Source: Myxococcaceae bacterium (GTDB taxonomy: Bacteria > Myxococcota > Myxococcia > Myxococcales > Myxococcaceae). Taken from it: 64,000 bases of DNA. A program made the translations under genes and the position numbers. The notes under the pieces are model-generated. The model ran no database searches. It was not told the DNA's origin and worked only from the letters and a program-made list of their open reading frames with translations. Below are positions 9,064 through 17,537 of the stretch, piece by piece. Each line of letters opens with the position of its first letter. Positions within the stretch are counted from its first letter, which is position 1. The stretch covers positions 123,696-187,695 of the forward strand of contig JAEUJQ010000046.1 in NCBI GenBank assembly GCA_016793095.1, written 5' to 3'.

Positions 9064-10632
9064 ATGAACACGACGACGACTGCTGATGCGGCCTCAGGCG
9101 TACCCTCGTTGGCCCCGTTGGAGGCCGTGCGCCGGCCCACGAGAGCAAAGCGCGCAGTCCTGGCGGGCGCGGGCGCCGCGGGTGTCCTGGGCGCCTGGGC
9201 GTTCGATGGCGGCCCGCTCGGACTGGGCGTCTTCATCATGACGGTGGTGTTCGCCGGGGTCCTGCTCCTCGGCAGCCGCGCCGAGGGTTGGCAGTCAGCG
9301 CGCGCACATCGGTGGCTCGTGGCTGCGGCGGTGCTGCTGGCGGGTTTTCTGGTGGTGCGCGACAGCCCGCTGCTGGTGGCGCTGGACGTGGTCGCCGTGG
9401 CCGCGCTGCTCCTGCTGGCAGTGCGGGGCTGGAACGGTGACCTGCCGGTCGCTGACGTGTCGCTTCGCGGCCTGGTCGCGGGGCCGGTGACGACGTTCGG
9501 GCACGGCCTGAAGACGGGCGCCGAGGCCCTCTCATCCGAGCTCTCGGGTTCGAAGGCGCTGGAGGTCTGGCCGAGGTACCTCGCGCCGCTCGCGAAGATG
9601 GTGCTGGTCGGTGGGCCGATCGTGGGCGTGGTGACGCTGCTGCTCGCGTCTGGTGACGCCGCCTTCGGCGCGCAGCTCGAAGGCGCGGTGGGAGGCGCGC
9701 TGGACCTGCCGCTCCCCGAAGTGACCCGGATGGCGATGGTCGGCGCGTGGGTGTTCGCGAGCACGGTCGGGCTGGTGACGTGGGCGCTGCGGCGGCGGTC
9801 CCTGACGTCAGAGGCAGGCGCGGGGGAGCCGACGGTGTTGCTCGGGCTCCCGGAGTCGTTCGCGATCCTCGGGGGCCTCACCCTGGTGTTGGTGCTGTTC
9901 AGCGTGGTCTCTGCCCGGTGCGCCTTCGCGCCGGACAGCTGCACACTCCCGAAGGGCCTCACGTACTCCGAGTACGCGCGCGAGGGCTTCTGGCAGCTGC
10001 TGGCCGTGGCCGCCATCGTGCTGGTGACGGTGCTGAGCGTGCCGCATCGGGCGAGGACGACGACCGCAGGCGAGGTGAAGGCCGTGAAGGCGGGCGCGAG
10101 CGCGCTGGTGGTGGCGACCCTGCCGATGCTGCTGTCGGCGGTGAACCGCATGATGCTGTACGAGGACGCCTATGGCTTCACGCGGCAGCGGGTGTTCTCG
10201 CAGGTGATCTGCGTGTTCGTGGCGGCGCTGTTGATCTGGCGTGCGGTGACCGTGTGGGCGTGGCCGCACCGGTTCGCGGTGGGAGTGATCGGCGCGGGCG
10301 TGGCGGTGCTGACGGGCTTCAACGCGCTGAACCCGGACGCGCTGATCGCACGCAAGAACCTCGAGCGTCAGGCGGCCGCGTACGCGCTGGCCGAGGCTGC
10401 GGGAGAACCCTGCGAGCGGGCGGCGTGCACCCTCGACGCGCACTACCTGGCTGAGCTGTCCGCGGACGCGGCGGGGGTGCTCCGACAGGTTCCGGCAGCG
10501 CGGGTGTCGGCCTACCACGCAGCGCTCCTGACGGCGTACCGCACGGCCCCGGGGAACCTGGCGTCGTTCAATCTGGCGCGCGCGTGCGATCGCGCGGGAG
10601 GGGCGCAGCTGGTGTCGTCGCTCTGTCCCTGA
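9064..10632 (+). CDS. DUF4153/DUF4173-type multi-spanning membrane protein
   Basis: A 522-residue inner-membrane protein. I chose ATG 9064 (MNTTTTADAASG) over the upstream in-frame start at 8947, because the preceding codons look non-coding. The protein has about ten to twelve hydrophobic segments, and the pattern of the central part (a hydrophilic loop, then ASGDAAFGAQL, then helices and TYSEYAREGFWQLL) matches the DUF4173 family, where F/Y-x-E-Y-xx-xGFWxL is conserved. A C-terminal soluble tail of about 100 residues contains helices ending CDRAGGAQLVSSLCP. The function of the family is unknown. The gene is followed immediately by the first tandem repeat array. Confidence 0.75.
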   Translation: MNTTTTADAASGVPSLAPLEAVRRPTRAKRAVLAGAGAAGVLGAWAFDGGPLGLGVFIMTVVFAGVLLLGSRAEGWQSARAHRWLVAAAVLLAGFLVVRDSPLLVALDVVAVAALLLLAVRGWNGDLPVADVSLRGLVAGPVTTFGHGLKTGAEALSSELSGSKALEVWPRYLAPLAKMVLVGGPIVGVVTLLLASGDAAFGAQLEGAVGGALDLPLPEVTRMAMVGAWVFASTVGLVTWALRRRSLTSEAGAGEPTVLLGLPESFAILGGLTLVLVLFSVVSARCAFAPDSCTLPKGLTYSEYAREGFWQLLAVAAIVLVTVLSVPHRARTTTAGEVKAVKAGASALVVATLPMLLSAVNRMMLYEDAYGFTRQRVFSQVICVFVAALLIWRAVTVWAWPHRFAVGVIGAGVAVLTGFNALNPDALIARKNLERQAAAYALAEAAGEPCERAACTLDAHYLAELSADAAGVLRQVPAARVSAYHAALLTAYRTAPGNLASFNLARACDRAGGAQLVSSLCP

Positions 10633-10633
10633 G

Positions 10634-11086
10634 GTGCGGTGGCCAAACTCGTTCTCGCGATTGAGGAGCAGCCGCGCCGAGCACAACTCCGACCACGCCG
10701 GCGCTGACCTCTTACTCGCAGTGAGAGGAGGCGCCGCGCCGAGCACAACTCCGACCACGCCGGCGGTGGCTGAACTTGTTCTCGCGGCTGAGGAGCGCCG
10801 CGTCGAGCACAACTCCGACCACGCCTCCCTGGCCGAGTTCACGCGGCGAAGAGCGCGCCGCGCCGACGACAACTCCGACCACGCCGGCGCTGACCTCTTA
10901 CTCGCAGTGAGAGGAGCGTGCCGCGCCGAGCACAACTCCGACCACCCCTGGGCGGATGAACTCGTTCTCGCGGCTGAGGAGTTCCGCGCCGAGCACAACT
11001 CCGACCACCCCTGGTCGGATGAACTCGTTCTCGCGGCTGAGGAGCGCCGCGCCGAGCACAGCTCCGACCACGGCGGCGGTGGCTGA
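10634..11086 (+). CDS. Candidate tandem-repeat ORF inside repeat array 1 (uncertain)
   Basis: A 150-codon frame that begins with GTG one base after the stop of the DUF4173 gene and runs through most of repeat array 1. Six of its repeat units are read in a shared phase and give a 21-residue motif of the type ADELVLAAEERRAEHNSDHPW. This is acidic and has the periodicity of an amphipathic helix followed by a His/Asp-rich turn. Units 1 and 2 are 62 and 64 bp instead of 63, so the frame leaves and then returns to this phase. It could be a translationally coupled repeat protein, a decayed one, or an accident of 63-bp spacing in GC-rich DNA. No ribosome binding site stands out. Confidence 0.25.
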   Translation: MRWPNSFSRLRSSRAEHNSDHAGADLLLAVRGGAAPSTTPTTPAVAELVLAAEERRVEHNSDHASLAEFTRRRARRADDNSDHAGADLLLAVRGACRAEHNSDHPWADELVLAAEEFRAEHNSDHPWSDELVLAAEERRAEHSSDHGGGG

Positions 11087-11245
11087 ACTTGTTCTCGCGG
11101 CTGAGGAGCGCGCCGCGCCGAGCACAACTCCGACCACGGCGGCGGTGGCTGAACTCGTTCTCGCGGCTGAGGAGCGCGCCGCGCCGAGCACAACTCCCAC
11201 TGCACCTGCGGTGGCCGAGCTTGTTCTCGCGACTCACTGTCGGCG
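10638..11245. repeat. Tandem repeat array 1 (about 63-bp units)
   Basis: Nine units plus a partial leader unit. The conserved part reads GAGCACAACTCCGACCAC, starting at 10679, 10741, 10805, 10865 (one changed copy), 10928, 10991, 11054, 11120 and 11186, giving spacings of 62, 64, 60, 63, 63, 63, 66 and 66. The second half of most units is GAACTYGTTCTCGCGGCTGAG; units 1 and 4 instead carry GCTGACCTCTTACTCGCAG. Because both parts recur, there are no unique spacers and this is not a CRISPR array. The array lies between the DUF4173 gene (plus) and the 3' end of a small lipoprotein gene (minus), whose stop codon (11234-11236) falls within the last unit. Confidence 0.9.
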
Positions 11246-11740
11246 AGGAGCCGCGACGCCCTCCTGCGCACCACACACCTTCTCGACCACGAAGATCGAC
11301 CGCACTGGCCGCGATTCGGCATCGAGGCTGTTGAGGCCGACGAAGCGGAACGCCTGGACGGGCCTTCGTCCGAACGGCGCGCACGTGAACGAGCACCGCG
11401 AGCCAGAGCAGGCGCCAGCGCCCTCCAGGGTCACCACGACGCCCGCGTCGCTCGAGAGCACGTACTCACCGCGGCAGTCCTCACAGCACGGCCGCTCGGC
11501 GGGACACGTCGCGGGGACGCACCGCTGCGCAACCTCCGGCACCCCCTCCACGGCGATCACCTCACCAGCGCCATCGCCACGCGCGACCTCCTCGAGCGTC
11601 AGCAGGTGCACATCGGCGCAGAACTCCTTCGCCGGCGGCAGCCACACCGGGACCTGCTCAGGCCCCAGCGCCTCGACGATCGGCATCCGCCCGCGTGCGC
11701 AGCCCAGCGCCACCAGCGCGAGCGTCAGCGCGCTGCGCAT
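11234..11740 (-). CDS. Small cysteine-rich lipoprotein
   Basis: A 168-residue protein from the ATG at 11740, which gives MRSALTLALVALGC, a lipoprotein signal with lipobox. The mature part contains about ten cysteines, including the clusters CPAERPCCEDCRGEY and CSGSRCSFTC, suggesting a disulfide-stabilised secreted fold. I do not recognise a family. The start overlaps the stop of the upstream pectinacetylesterase-like gene as TGATG, so the two are translationally coupled and probably act together at the cell surface. The last codons run into repeat array 1, so the C-terminus (GVAAPRRQ) may have been altered by growth of the array. Confidence 0.7.
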   Translation of the reverse strand: MRSALTLALVALGCARGRMPIVEALGPEQVPVWLPPAKEFCADVHLLTLEEVARGDGAGEVIAVEGVPEVAQRCVPATCPAERPCCEDCRGEYVLSSDAGVVVTLEGAGACSGSRCSFTCAPFGRRPVQAFRFVGLNSLDAESRPVRSIFVVEKVCGAQEGVAAPRRQ

Positions 11741-13038
11741 CACCGATCGACCGAGCCCGGAATCCGGCACGTCGTGGACACCGCCGTCAGATCACCGTTC
11801 AGGTTGGGAATGCCGCCGTCCATCGCGCCCTGCCCGCTCACGATGCGGCCGACCCACGTGTCGAAGGACGTCCCCATGATGGTCAGATCCGGGTTGGGCT
11901 TCACGGGGGGCATCTTCAACCGCAGCCCGCCGTCCACCGCCTCGAACTGCGCGAAGTAGCCAGGTGTCTGCGCGACCGTGTGACACGCGCCATCGACGAG
12001 GAAGTGACGATAGGCAGCCGTGTTCGTCCGGCGCTGCTCGGTGGCGCGGCGCAGCTCGGTCTGGAAGTCGAGCGGCACCATCAAGCTCGGTGGCGCGAAC
12101 GCGATCTGCGTCTCATCGGAGATGAAGGAGAACTGCCCGACGCGGACGAAGGGCCGGCCGCCCGTTCCGTTGAACTGGGTGAGGATCCGCTCGAGCAACA
12201 GCTCCTGGGCTTGCCGACCCACTGCCATGCCGCCCTCGGTGATGAGGTTGAGCTGACTCGTGGAGTCCAGCGCGAACACCGTCGCGACCCAGGGTACCGC
12301 GTTCACGGCCGAGAGCGCGCCAGCGCTGGTGCCGTACACGACGATCCGCGGCGGGGAGGGGAACACGACCGCCATCTGCTCGAGCGCGAACTGCACATCG
12401 TACGCGCCGTGGAAGAACGTCTCGATCTCGACCGGCGCAGCAGGCGGCGCGTTGGATGGCCGTGGCAGCACTTGACTGGTCATCCCCTGCCCGATGTCGC
12501 CGGTGCAGTAGCTGATGAAGACCTGGTCGTACTGGCGAAACGGGTTCAACGCTTCGGAGCGGTCGAAGAGGCCGACGGTGCGGCCAAGGGCTGGGATCAC
12601 CGGAGGAGCGGTGTTCCGGGTGTTCTCCATCTGGCCCACGCGCCTCCCCGCGCCGCCCCGCCCGTCAACGCCCCAGCACGTCGTGTAGTCGTTGCAGCTG
12701 CCACCGCCGCGGAAGAAGAGCAGCAAGCCCTTGCTCGCGCCCTGCGCCGGCCGGTACGAGAACTTGTACGGCGCGCCGTCTCCGCACACCGCGTCGGGGT
12801 GCATCACCGGGTCGGCGCACACCTCGATGAACCCGTCACGACGAGCCAGGCCGGCGTCGCTGTTGTCGGGCACGCACTCCTTCGGCAGGCCCGCGTCGAC
12901 CAGCCCCATACTCCCTGCGTCCATGCCCGCATCGACGACGATGCCCGCATCCACGCCCGCGTCCTCCACGCCCCCGTCCATCGTCATCACGGGCGGACTG
13001 CAGGCGGCGAACAGGGCAAGGCACCAGAGAGCGCGCAT
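11740..13038 (-). CDS. Pectinacetylesterase-family lipoprotein
   Basis: A 432-residue exported lipoprotein: MRALWCLALFAACSPP is the signal and lipobox, followed by a low-complexity Asp/Ala/Gly linker. The catalytic region has the features of the pectinacetylesterase/NOTUM alpha-beta hydrolase family: the oxyanion segment FFRGGGSCNDYTTCW, the motif ISYCTGDIG, the nucleophile motif YGTSAGALSA (Ser within GTSAG), and a late FLVDGACHTV that could supply the His. Known members remove acetyl or acyl groups from polysaccharides or proteins. It is the first gene of a two-gene operon, divergent from alaS and separated from it by 1.8 kb that holds repeat array 2. Confidence 0.8.
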   Translation of the reverse strand: MRALWCLALFAACSPPVMTMDGGVEDAGVDAGIVVDAGMDAGSMGLVDAGLPKECVPDNSDAGLARRDGFIEVCADPVMHPDAVCGDGAPYKFSYRPAQGASKGLLLFFRGGGSCNDYTTCWGVDGRGGAGRRVGQMENTRNTAPPVIPALGRTVGLFDRSEALNPFRQYDQVFISYCTGDIGQGMTSQVLPRPSNAPPAAPVEIETFFHGAYDVQFALEQMAVVFPSPPRIVVYGTSAGALSAVNAVPWVATVFALDSTSQLNLITEGGMAVGRQAQELLLERILTQFNGTGGRPFVRVGQFSFISDETQIAFAPPSLMVPLDFQTELRRATEQRRTNTAAYRHFLVDGACHTVAQTPGYFAQFEAVDGGLRLKMPPVKPNPDLTIMGTSFDTWVGRIVSGQGAMDGGIPNLNGDLTAVSTTCRIPGSVDR

Positions 13039-13095
13039 GGCCGCGCAGACGACACCGCGGCACTACGCAGGTCAACCCCGGTGCAGGCGCGGGTG

Positions 13096-14757
13096 AGCAC
13101 TCGAGTGGGCACGCCGCGTTGCTCTATCCGTTTCAGGGGCGATCTCCGCCCCGCACCCGGAGCGACCCTGCCTCGACGGACCTCCCACCGCTGGGTCCTG
13201 GCGCGCTCGCCCTCGACCGCCAACGTGCCACTCGAGTGGGCACGCCGGGTTGCTCCATCCGTTTCAGGGGCGATTTCCGCCCCGCACCCGGAGCGAGCCA
13301 CCGCCCGCCCCGATGTGCTCGCAAGCGATGGGTACTGGGCGCGCGGGCCCTCGGCAGGCCAACACCCGCGCTCGGATAGCCACGCCGTTGCTCTATCCGT
13401 TTCAGGGGCGATCTCCGCCCCGCCCGGAGCGAGCCTGCCTCGACGGGCCTCCACTCGCGCACGAGACGCTCGACCACCGCTGGGTCCTGGCGCGCTCGCC
13501 CTCGACCGCCAACACCCACTCGAGTGGGCACGCCGCGTTGCTCCATCCGTTTCAGGGGCGATTTCCGCCCCGCACCCGGAGCGAGCCACCGGCCGCCCCG
13601 AGGTGCTCGCAAGCGATGGGTCCTGGGCGCGCGGGCCCTCGGCAGGCCAACACCCGCGCTCGGGTGGCCACGCCGTTGCTCTATCCGTTTCAGGGGCGAT
13701 CTCCGCCCCGCACCCGGAGCCGAGCCTGCCTCGACGGGCCTCCACTCGCGCACGAGGCGCTCGACCACCGCTGGGTCCTGGCCCGCTCGCCTCGACCGCC
13801 AACACACCACCCGAGTGGGCACGGCGCGTTGCTCTATCCGTTTCGGGGGCGATTTCCGCCCCGCACCCGGAGCAACCCTGCCTCGACGGGCCTCCACTCG
13901 CGCACGAGACGCTCGACCACCGCTGGGTCCTGGCGCGCTCTCGACCGCCAACACGCCACTCGAGTGGGCACGCCGCGTTGCTCTATCCGTTTCAGGGGCG
14001 ATTTCCGCCCCGCACCCGGAGCGAGCCTGCCTCGACGGACATCCCACCACTGGGTCCTGGCGCGTTCGCCCTCGACCGCCAACACCCACTCGAGTGGGCA
14101 CGCCGCGGCGCTCTATCCGTTTCAGGGGCGATCTCCGCCCCGCACCCGGAGCGACCCTGCCGCGACGACCTCCCACCGCTGGGACCTGGCGCGCTCGCCT
14201 CGACCGCCAACAACTCCACTCGAGTGGGCACGGCGCGTTGCTCTATCCGTTTCAGCGGCGACCTCCGCCCCACACCCGGTACGCACCCGGAGCCGAGCCT
14301 GCCTCGACGGGCCTCCACTCGCGCACGAGACGCTCGACCACCGCTGGGTCCTGGCGCGCTTGCCCTCGACCGCCAACACCCACTCGAGTGGGCACGCCGC
14401 GGCGCTCTATCCGTTTCAGGGGCGATCTCCGCCCCGCACCCGAGCGAGCCTGCCTCGACGGGCCTCCACTCGCGCACGAGACGCTCGACCACCGCTGGGT
14501 CCTGGCGCGCTCGCCTCGACCGCCAACACGCCACTCGAGTGGGCACGCCGCGTTGCTCTATCCGTTTCAGGGGCGATCTCCGCCCCGCACCCGGAGCGAG
14601 CCTGCCTCGACGGGCCTCCACTCGCACGAGACGCTCGACCACCGCTGGGTCCTGGCGCGCTCGCCCTCGACCGCCAACACCCACTCGAGTGGGCACGCGC
14701 GTTGCTCTATCCGTTTCAGGGGCGATCTCCGCCCAGCACCCGGAGCGAGCCACCAAC
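13096..14757. repeat. Tandem repeat array 2 (12 palindrome-bearing units of 130-164 bp)
   Basis: Twelve units anchored by GCTCTATCCGTTTCAGGGGC. TTTCAG (TTTCGG in one) begins at 13131, 13262, 13400, 13550, 13688, 13851, 13990, 14120, 14250, 14414, 14565 and 14714. Nine units carry the 10-bp palindrome CACTCGAGTG about 35 bp before the anchor, and ten carry a perfect hairpin GGGGCGAT(C/T)TCCGCCCC just after it. The stretch between anchors comes in three kinds: a short one (130-131 bp spacing), a long one (139-164 bp) containing CCTCCACTCGCGCACGAG, and an alternative core (138 bp, twice) with GTGCTCGCAAGCGATGGG. The array fills the divergent region between the pectinacetylesterase-like gene and alaS. 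Unit lengths are mostly not multiples of three, so it is not coding. There are no unique spacers, so it is not CRISPR. The function is unknown. Confidence 0.93.
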
Positions 14758-14864
14758 GGCTCGCCAGCGCCGGGTCTGGCGCCCTGCCTCGACGTGCCGA
14801 CGCCCGCACGCGAGCCCCGTCCGGTTGGTGCGGCCCCGCCGTCCGTGTGGCAGAAGGCCCACCC

Positions 14865-17534
14865 ATGTCTTCCCTCACGACGGCGCAAGTCCGCGAAGCG
14901 TTCCTCTCTTTCTTCGAGTCGAAGCAGCACCGCCGGGTCGCATCGTCCAGCCTCGTCCCCACGAACGATCCGACCCTGCTCTTCACCGTCGCCGGCATGG
15001 TGCAGTTCAAGGACCTGTTCACCGGCCGCGAGACCCGCGACTACACGCGCGCGGCCACCTCGCAGAAGTGCGTGCGCGCAGGCGGCAAGCACAACGATCT
15101 CGAGAACGTCGGCTTCACCGCGCGGCACCACACGTTCTTCGAGATGCTCGGCAACTTCTCGTTCGGCGACTACTTCAAGGCCGACGCGATCGCCTGGGCG
15201 TGGGAGTTCGTCACCCAGGTCATCAAGCTGCCCGTCGAGCGCCTGGCCGTCACCGTCTTCAAGGGCGAAGAGGGCATTCCGGCCGACGACGAGGCGCGCG
15301 AGCTGTGGGCGAAGGCCGGCGTGCCGCGCCACCGCATTCACGCGCTCGGCCTCAAGGACAACTTCTGGGCGGCGGGCGACACCGGGCCCTGCGGGCCGTG
15401 CTCCGAGATCTACTTCTACGTGCCGAACCACCCGGTGAAGGAAGAGGAGAAGCCGGGGGAGTCGGACAACTGGCTCGAGATCTGGAACCTCGTGTTCATG
15501 CAGTTCGAGCGCAAGGAGGCGGGCGGCACGCTCTTCCCCCTGCCGAAGCCGAGCATCGACACCGGCGCGGGCCTCGAGCGGGTCACCAGCGTCGTCCAGG
15601 GCAAGGGCTCGAACTACGACATCGATCTCTTCCGCGGCGTCATCACCACGGTGGAGCGGCTCGCGAAGCGCTCCTACGGAGGCTCGTGGAACAGCGTGCA
15701 GGACGCGGCCATGCGCGTCATCGCCGATCACTCGCGCACCGCCGCGTTCCTCATCGCCGATGGCGTGCAGCCGTCGAACGAGGGCCGCGGGTACGTGCTC
15801 CGCCGCATCATGCGCCGCGCGATCCGCCACGGCGATCAGAACCTCGATCTCGCCGACCCGTTCTTCCACGAGGCCGTCGACGCGGTGATCACCGCCATGA
15901 GCGGCGCCTACCCCGAGCTGAAGGAGAAGCGCGAGTTCGTGCTCGAGGTGACCCGCCACGAGGAAGAGGCGTTTCGCCGCACCCTGCGCAGCGGCCGAGC
16001 CGTGTTGATGAAGGAGGTCGCGCGCCTCGAGAAGGCGAAGTCGAAGCTCATCAGCGGCGAGATCGTGTGGGACCTGCACCAGACCTACGGCTTCCCGTGG
16101 GATCTCACCGAGGTCATGGCGAAGGAGCTCGACCTCTCCATCGACAAGAAGCGCTTCGACGAGCTGCTCGAAGAGGAGCAGGTGCGCGCGAAGGCCGGCG
16201 GCTCGCTTGGAGTCGGCGGTGCGGTGGCCGACGTGTACATGAAGCTCGCGTCGGAGCTGCCCGAGACGAAGTTCCTCGGCTACGACGGCGAAGGCGTCTC
16301 AGGCACCGGCAAGGTGCTCGCGATCCTGAAGGCCGGCGTGAAGGTCGAGGTCGCGAAGGCCGGCGACACCGTCGAGCTGGTCCTCGATCAGACGCCCTTC
16401 TACGGCGAGTCAGGCGGCCAGGTGGGTGACACGGGCGGCCTGAGCGCGAAGGGCGTGCGCGTCGAGGTGCTCGACGTCTCGAGGCCGGTCGGCAGCCTCT
16501 TCGTGCACAAGGCGAAGATCGTCGAGGGCTCGGTGGCGGTGCACGACAGCCTGCAGCTCTCGGTCGACGCCGAGCGCCGCGACCGCATTCGCGCGAACCA
16601 CTCGGCGACCCACCTGCTCCACCGCGCGCTCAAGATCGTGTTGGGCGAGACGGTGAACCAGAAGGGCTCCATCGTTCACCCCGATCACCTGCGCTTCGAC
16701 TTCTCGGCGTACCAGGCGTTGACGCCTGAGCAGCTCGACCGCGTGGAGGATCTCGTCAACGCCTGGGTGCGCGAGAACAAGGGCGCCGAGACGAAGGTGA
16801 TGGGGCTGTCCGACGCGAAGGCGGCCGGCGCGGTGGCGCTCTTCGGCGAGAAGTACGGAGACACGGTGCGCGTCGTCACGGTGCACCCCGAGTCCACCGA
16901 GCTCTGCGGCGGCACCCACGTCTTCCGCTCGGGCGACATCGGGGTCTTCAAGATCGTCGAGGAGTCCGCGATCGCGGCCGGCGTGCGCCGCGTCGTCGCG
17001 TTCACGGGGTCGGCGGCCATCGAGCACTTCCGCGCGCAGGAGCGCACGCTGCTGGCGGCGGCCGCCCTCTACAAGTCGCCGCCGGCCGAGCTGCCGAAGC
17101 GCATCGAGACGAGCCAGCGGCGCGTGAAGGAGCTCGAGAAGAAGCTCGAGGAGGTGCAGCTCAAGGCCGCCAGCGCGTCGAGCGACGCCGAGTCGGTCCA
17201 GGAGGTCAACGGCATCAAGGTGCTCACCCACCGCGTGGACGGCGCCGACGCCAACCTGCTCAAGCAGCTCGCCGACAAGTACCGCGACAAGCTGCGCTCG
17301 GGGGTCGTCGGCCTGGGCGGCGCCACCGCCGACGGCAAGGCGCTCATCCTCGTGGCGGCCACGAAGGACCTCGTCGAGAAGGGCTTCAAGTCAGGCGACG
17401 CGGTGAAGGTGATGGCCGCGGAGCTCGGCGGCAAGGGCGGCGGCAAGCCCGACCTCGCGCAGGCTGGCGGCACCGATCCGTCGAAGCTGCCGCAGGCGTT
17501 CGAGAAGCTCATCGCCCACGTGAAGGGCGCCTGA
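14865..17534 (+). CDS. alaS: Alanyl-tRNA synthetase
   Basis: An 889-residue class II synthetase that charges tRNA-Ala in the cytoplasm. ATG 14865 gives MSSLTTAQVREAFLSFFESK, the usual N-terminus; the frame is open far upstream only because the repeat array happens to lack stops. Visible family features include the aminoacylation core (FLSFF, NDPTLLFTVAGMVQFK, GNFSFGDYFK), the editing-domain zinc ligands HSATHLL and CGGTH, a coiled coil around residues 745-775, and the C-terminal domain ending AFEKLIAHVKGA. The length matches the family. It is followed three bases later by a lipoprotein gene, so the two probably share a transcript. The promoter must lie in or just after repeat array 2. Confidence 0.98.
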   Translation: MSSLTTAQVREAFLSFFESKQHRRVASSSLVPTNDPTLLFTVAGMVQFKDLFTGRETRDYTRAATSQKCVRAGGKHNDLENVGFTARHHTFFEMLGNFSFGDYFKADAIAWAWEFVTQVIKLPVERLAVTVFKGEEGIPADDEARELWAKAGVPRHRIHALGLKDNFWAAGDTGPCGPCSEIYFYVPNHPVKEEEKPGESDNWLEIWNLVFMQFERKEAGGTLFPLPKPSIDTGAGLERVTSVVQGKGSNYDIDLFRGVITTVERLAKRSYGGSWNSVQDAAMRVIADHSRTAAFLIADGVQPSNEGRGYVLRRIMRRAIRHGDQNLDLADPFFHEAVDAVITAMSGAYPELKEKREFVLEVTRHEEEAFRRTLRSGRAVLMKEVARLEKAKSKLISGEIVWDLHQTYGFPWDLTEVMAKELDLSIDKKRFDELLEEEQVRAKAGGSLGVGGAVADVYMKLASELPETKFLGYDGEGVSGTGKVLAILKAGVKVEVAKAGDTVELVLDQTPFYGESGGQVGDTGGLSAKGVRVEVLDVSRPVGSLFVHKAKIVEGSVAVHDSLQLSVDAERRDRIRANHSATHLLHRALKIVLGETVNQKGSIVHPDHLRFDFSAYQALTPEQLDRVEDLVNAWVRENKGAETKVMGLSDAKAAGAVALFGEKYGDTVRVVTVHPESTELCGGTHVFRSGDIGVFKIVEESAIAAGVRRVVAFTGSAAIEHFRAQERTLLAAAALYKSPPAELPKRIETSQRRVKELEKKLEEVQLKAASASSDAESVQEVNGIKVLTHRVDGADANLLKQLADKYRDKLRSGVVGLGGATADGKALILVAATKDLVEKGFKSGDAVKVMAAELGGKGGGKPDLAQAGGTDPSKLPQAFEKLIAHVKGA

Positions 17535-17537
17535 GCG

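Noticed and set aside
10638..11245. CRISPR array
   Set aside because: Both halves of each 63-bp unit recur, so there are no unique spacers.
13096..14757. CRISPR array
   Set aside because: The stretches between the anchors are themselves repeated, units are 130-164 bp, and no cas genes are near.
13119..14864. Very long open frames running through array 2 into alaS and on the minus strand
   Set aside because: Unit lengths are mostly not multiples of three, so the repeated DNA is read in shifting phases; the frames stay open only because stops are rare in this GC-rich DNA.
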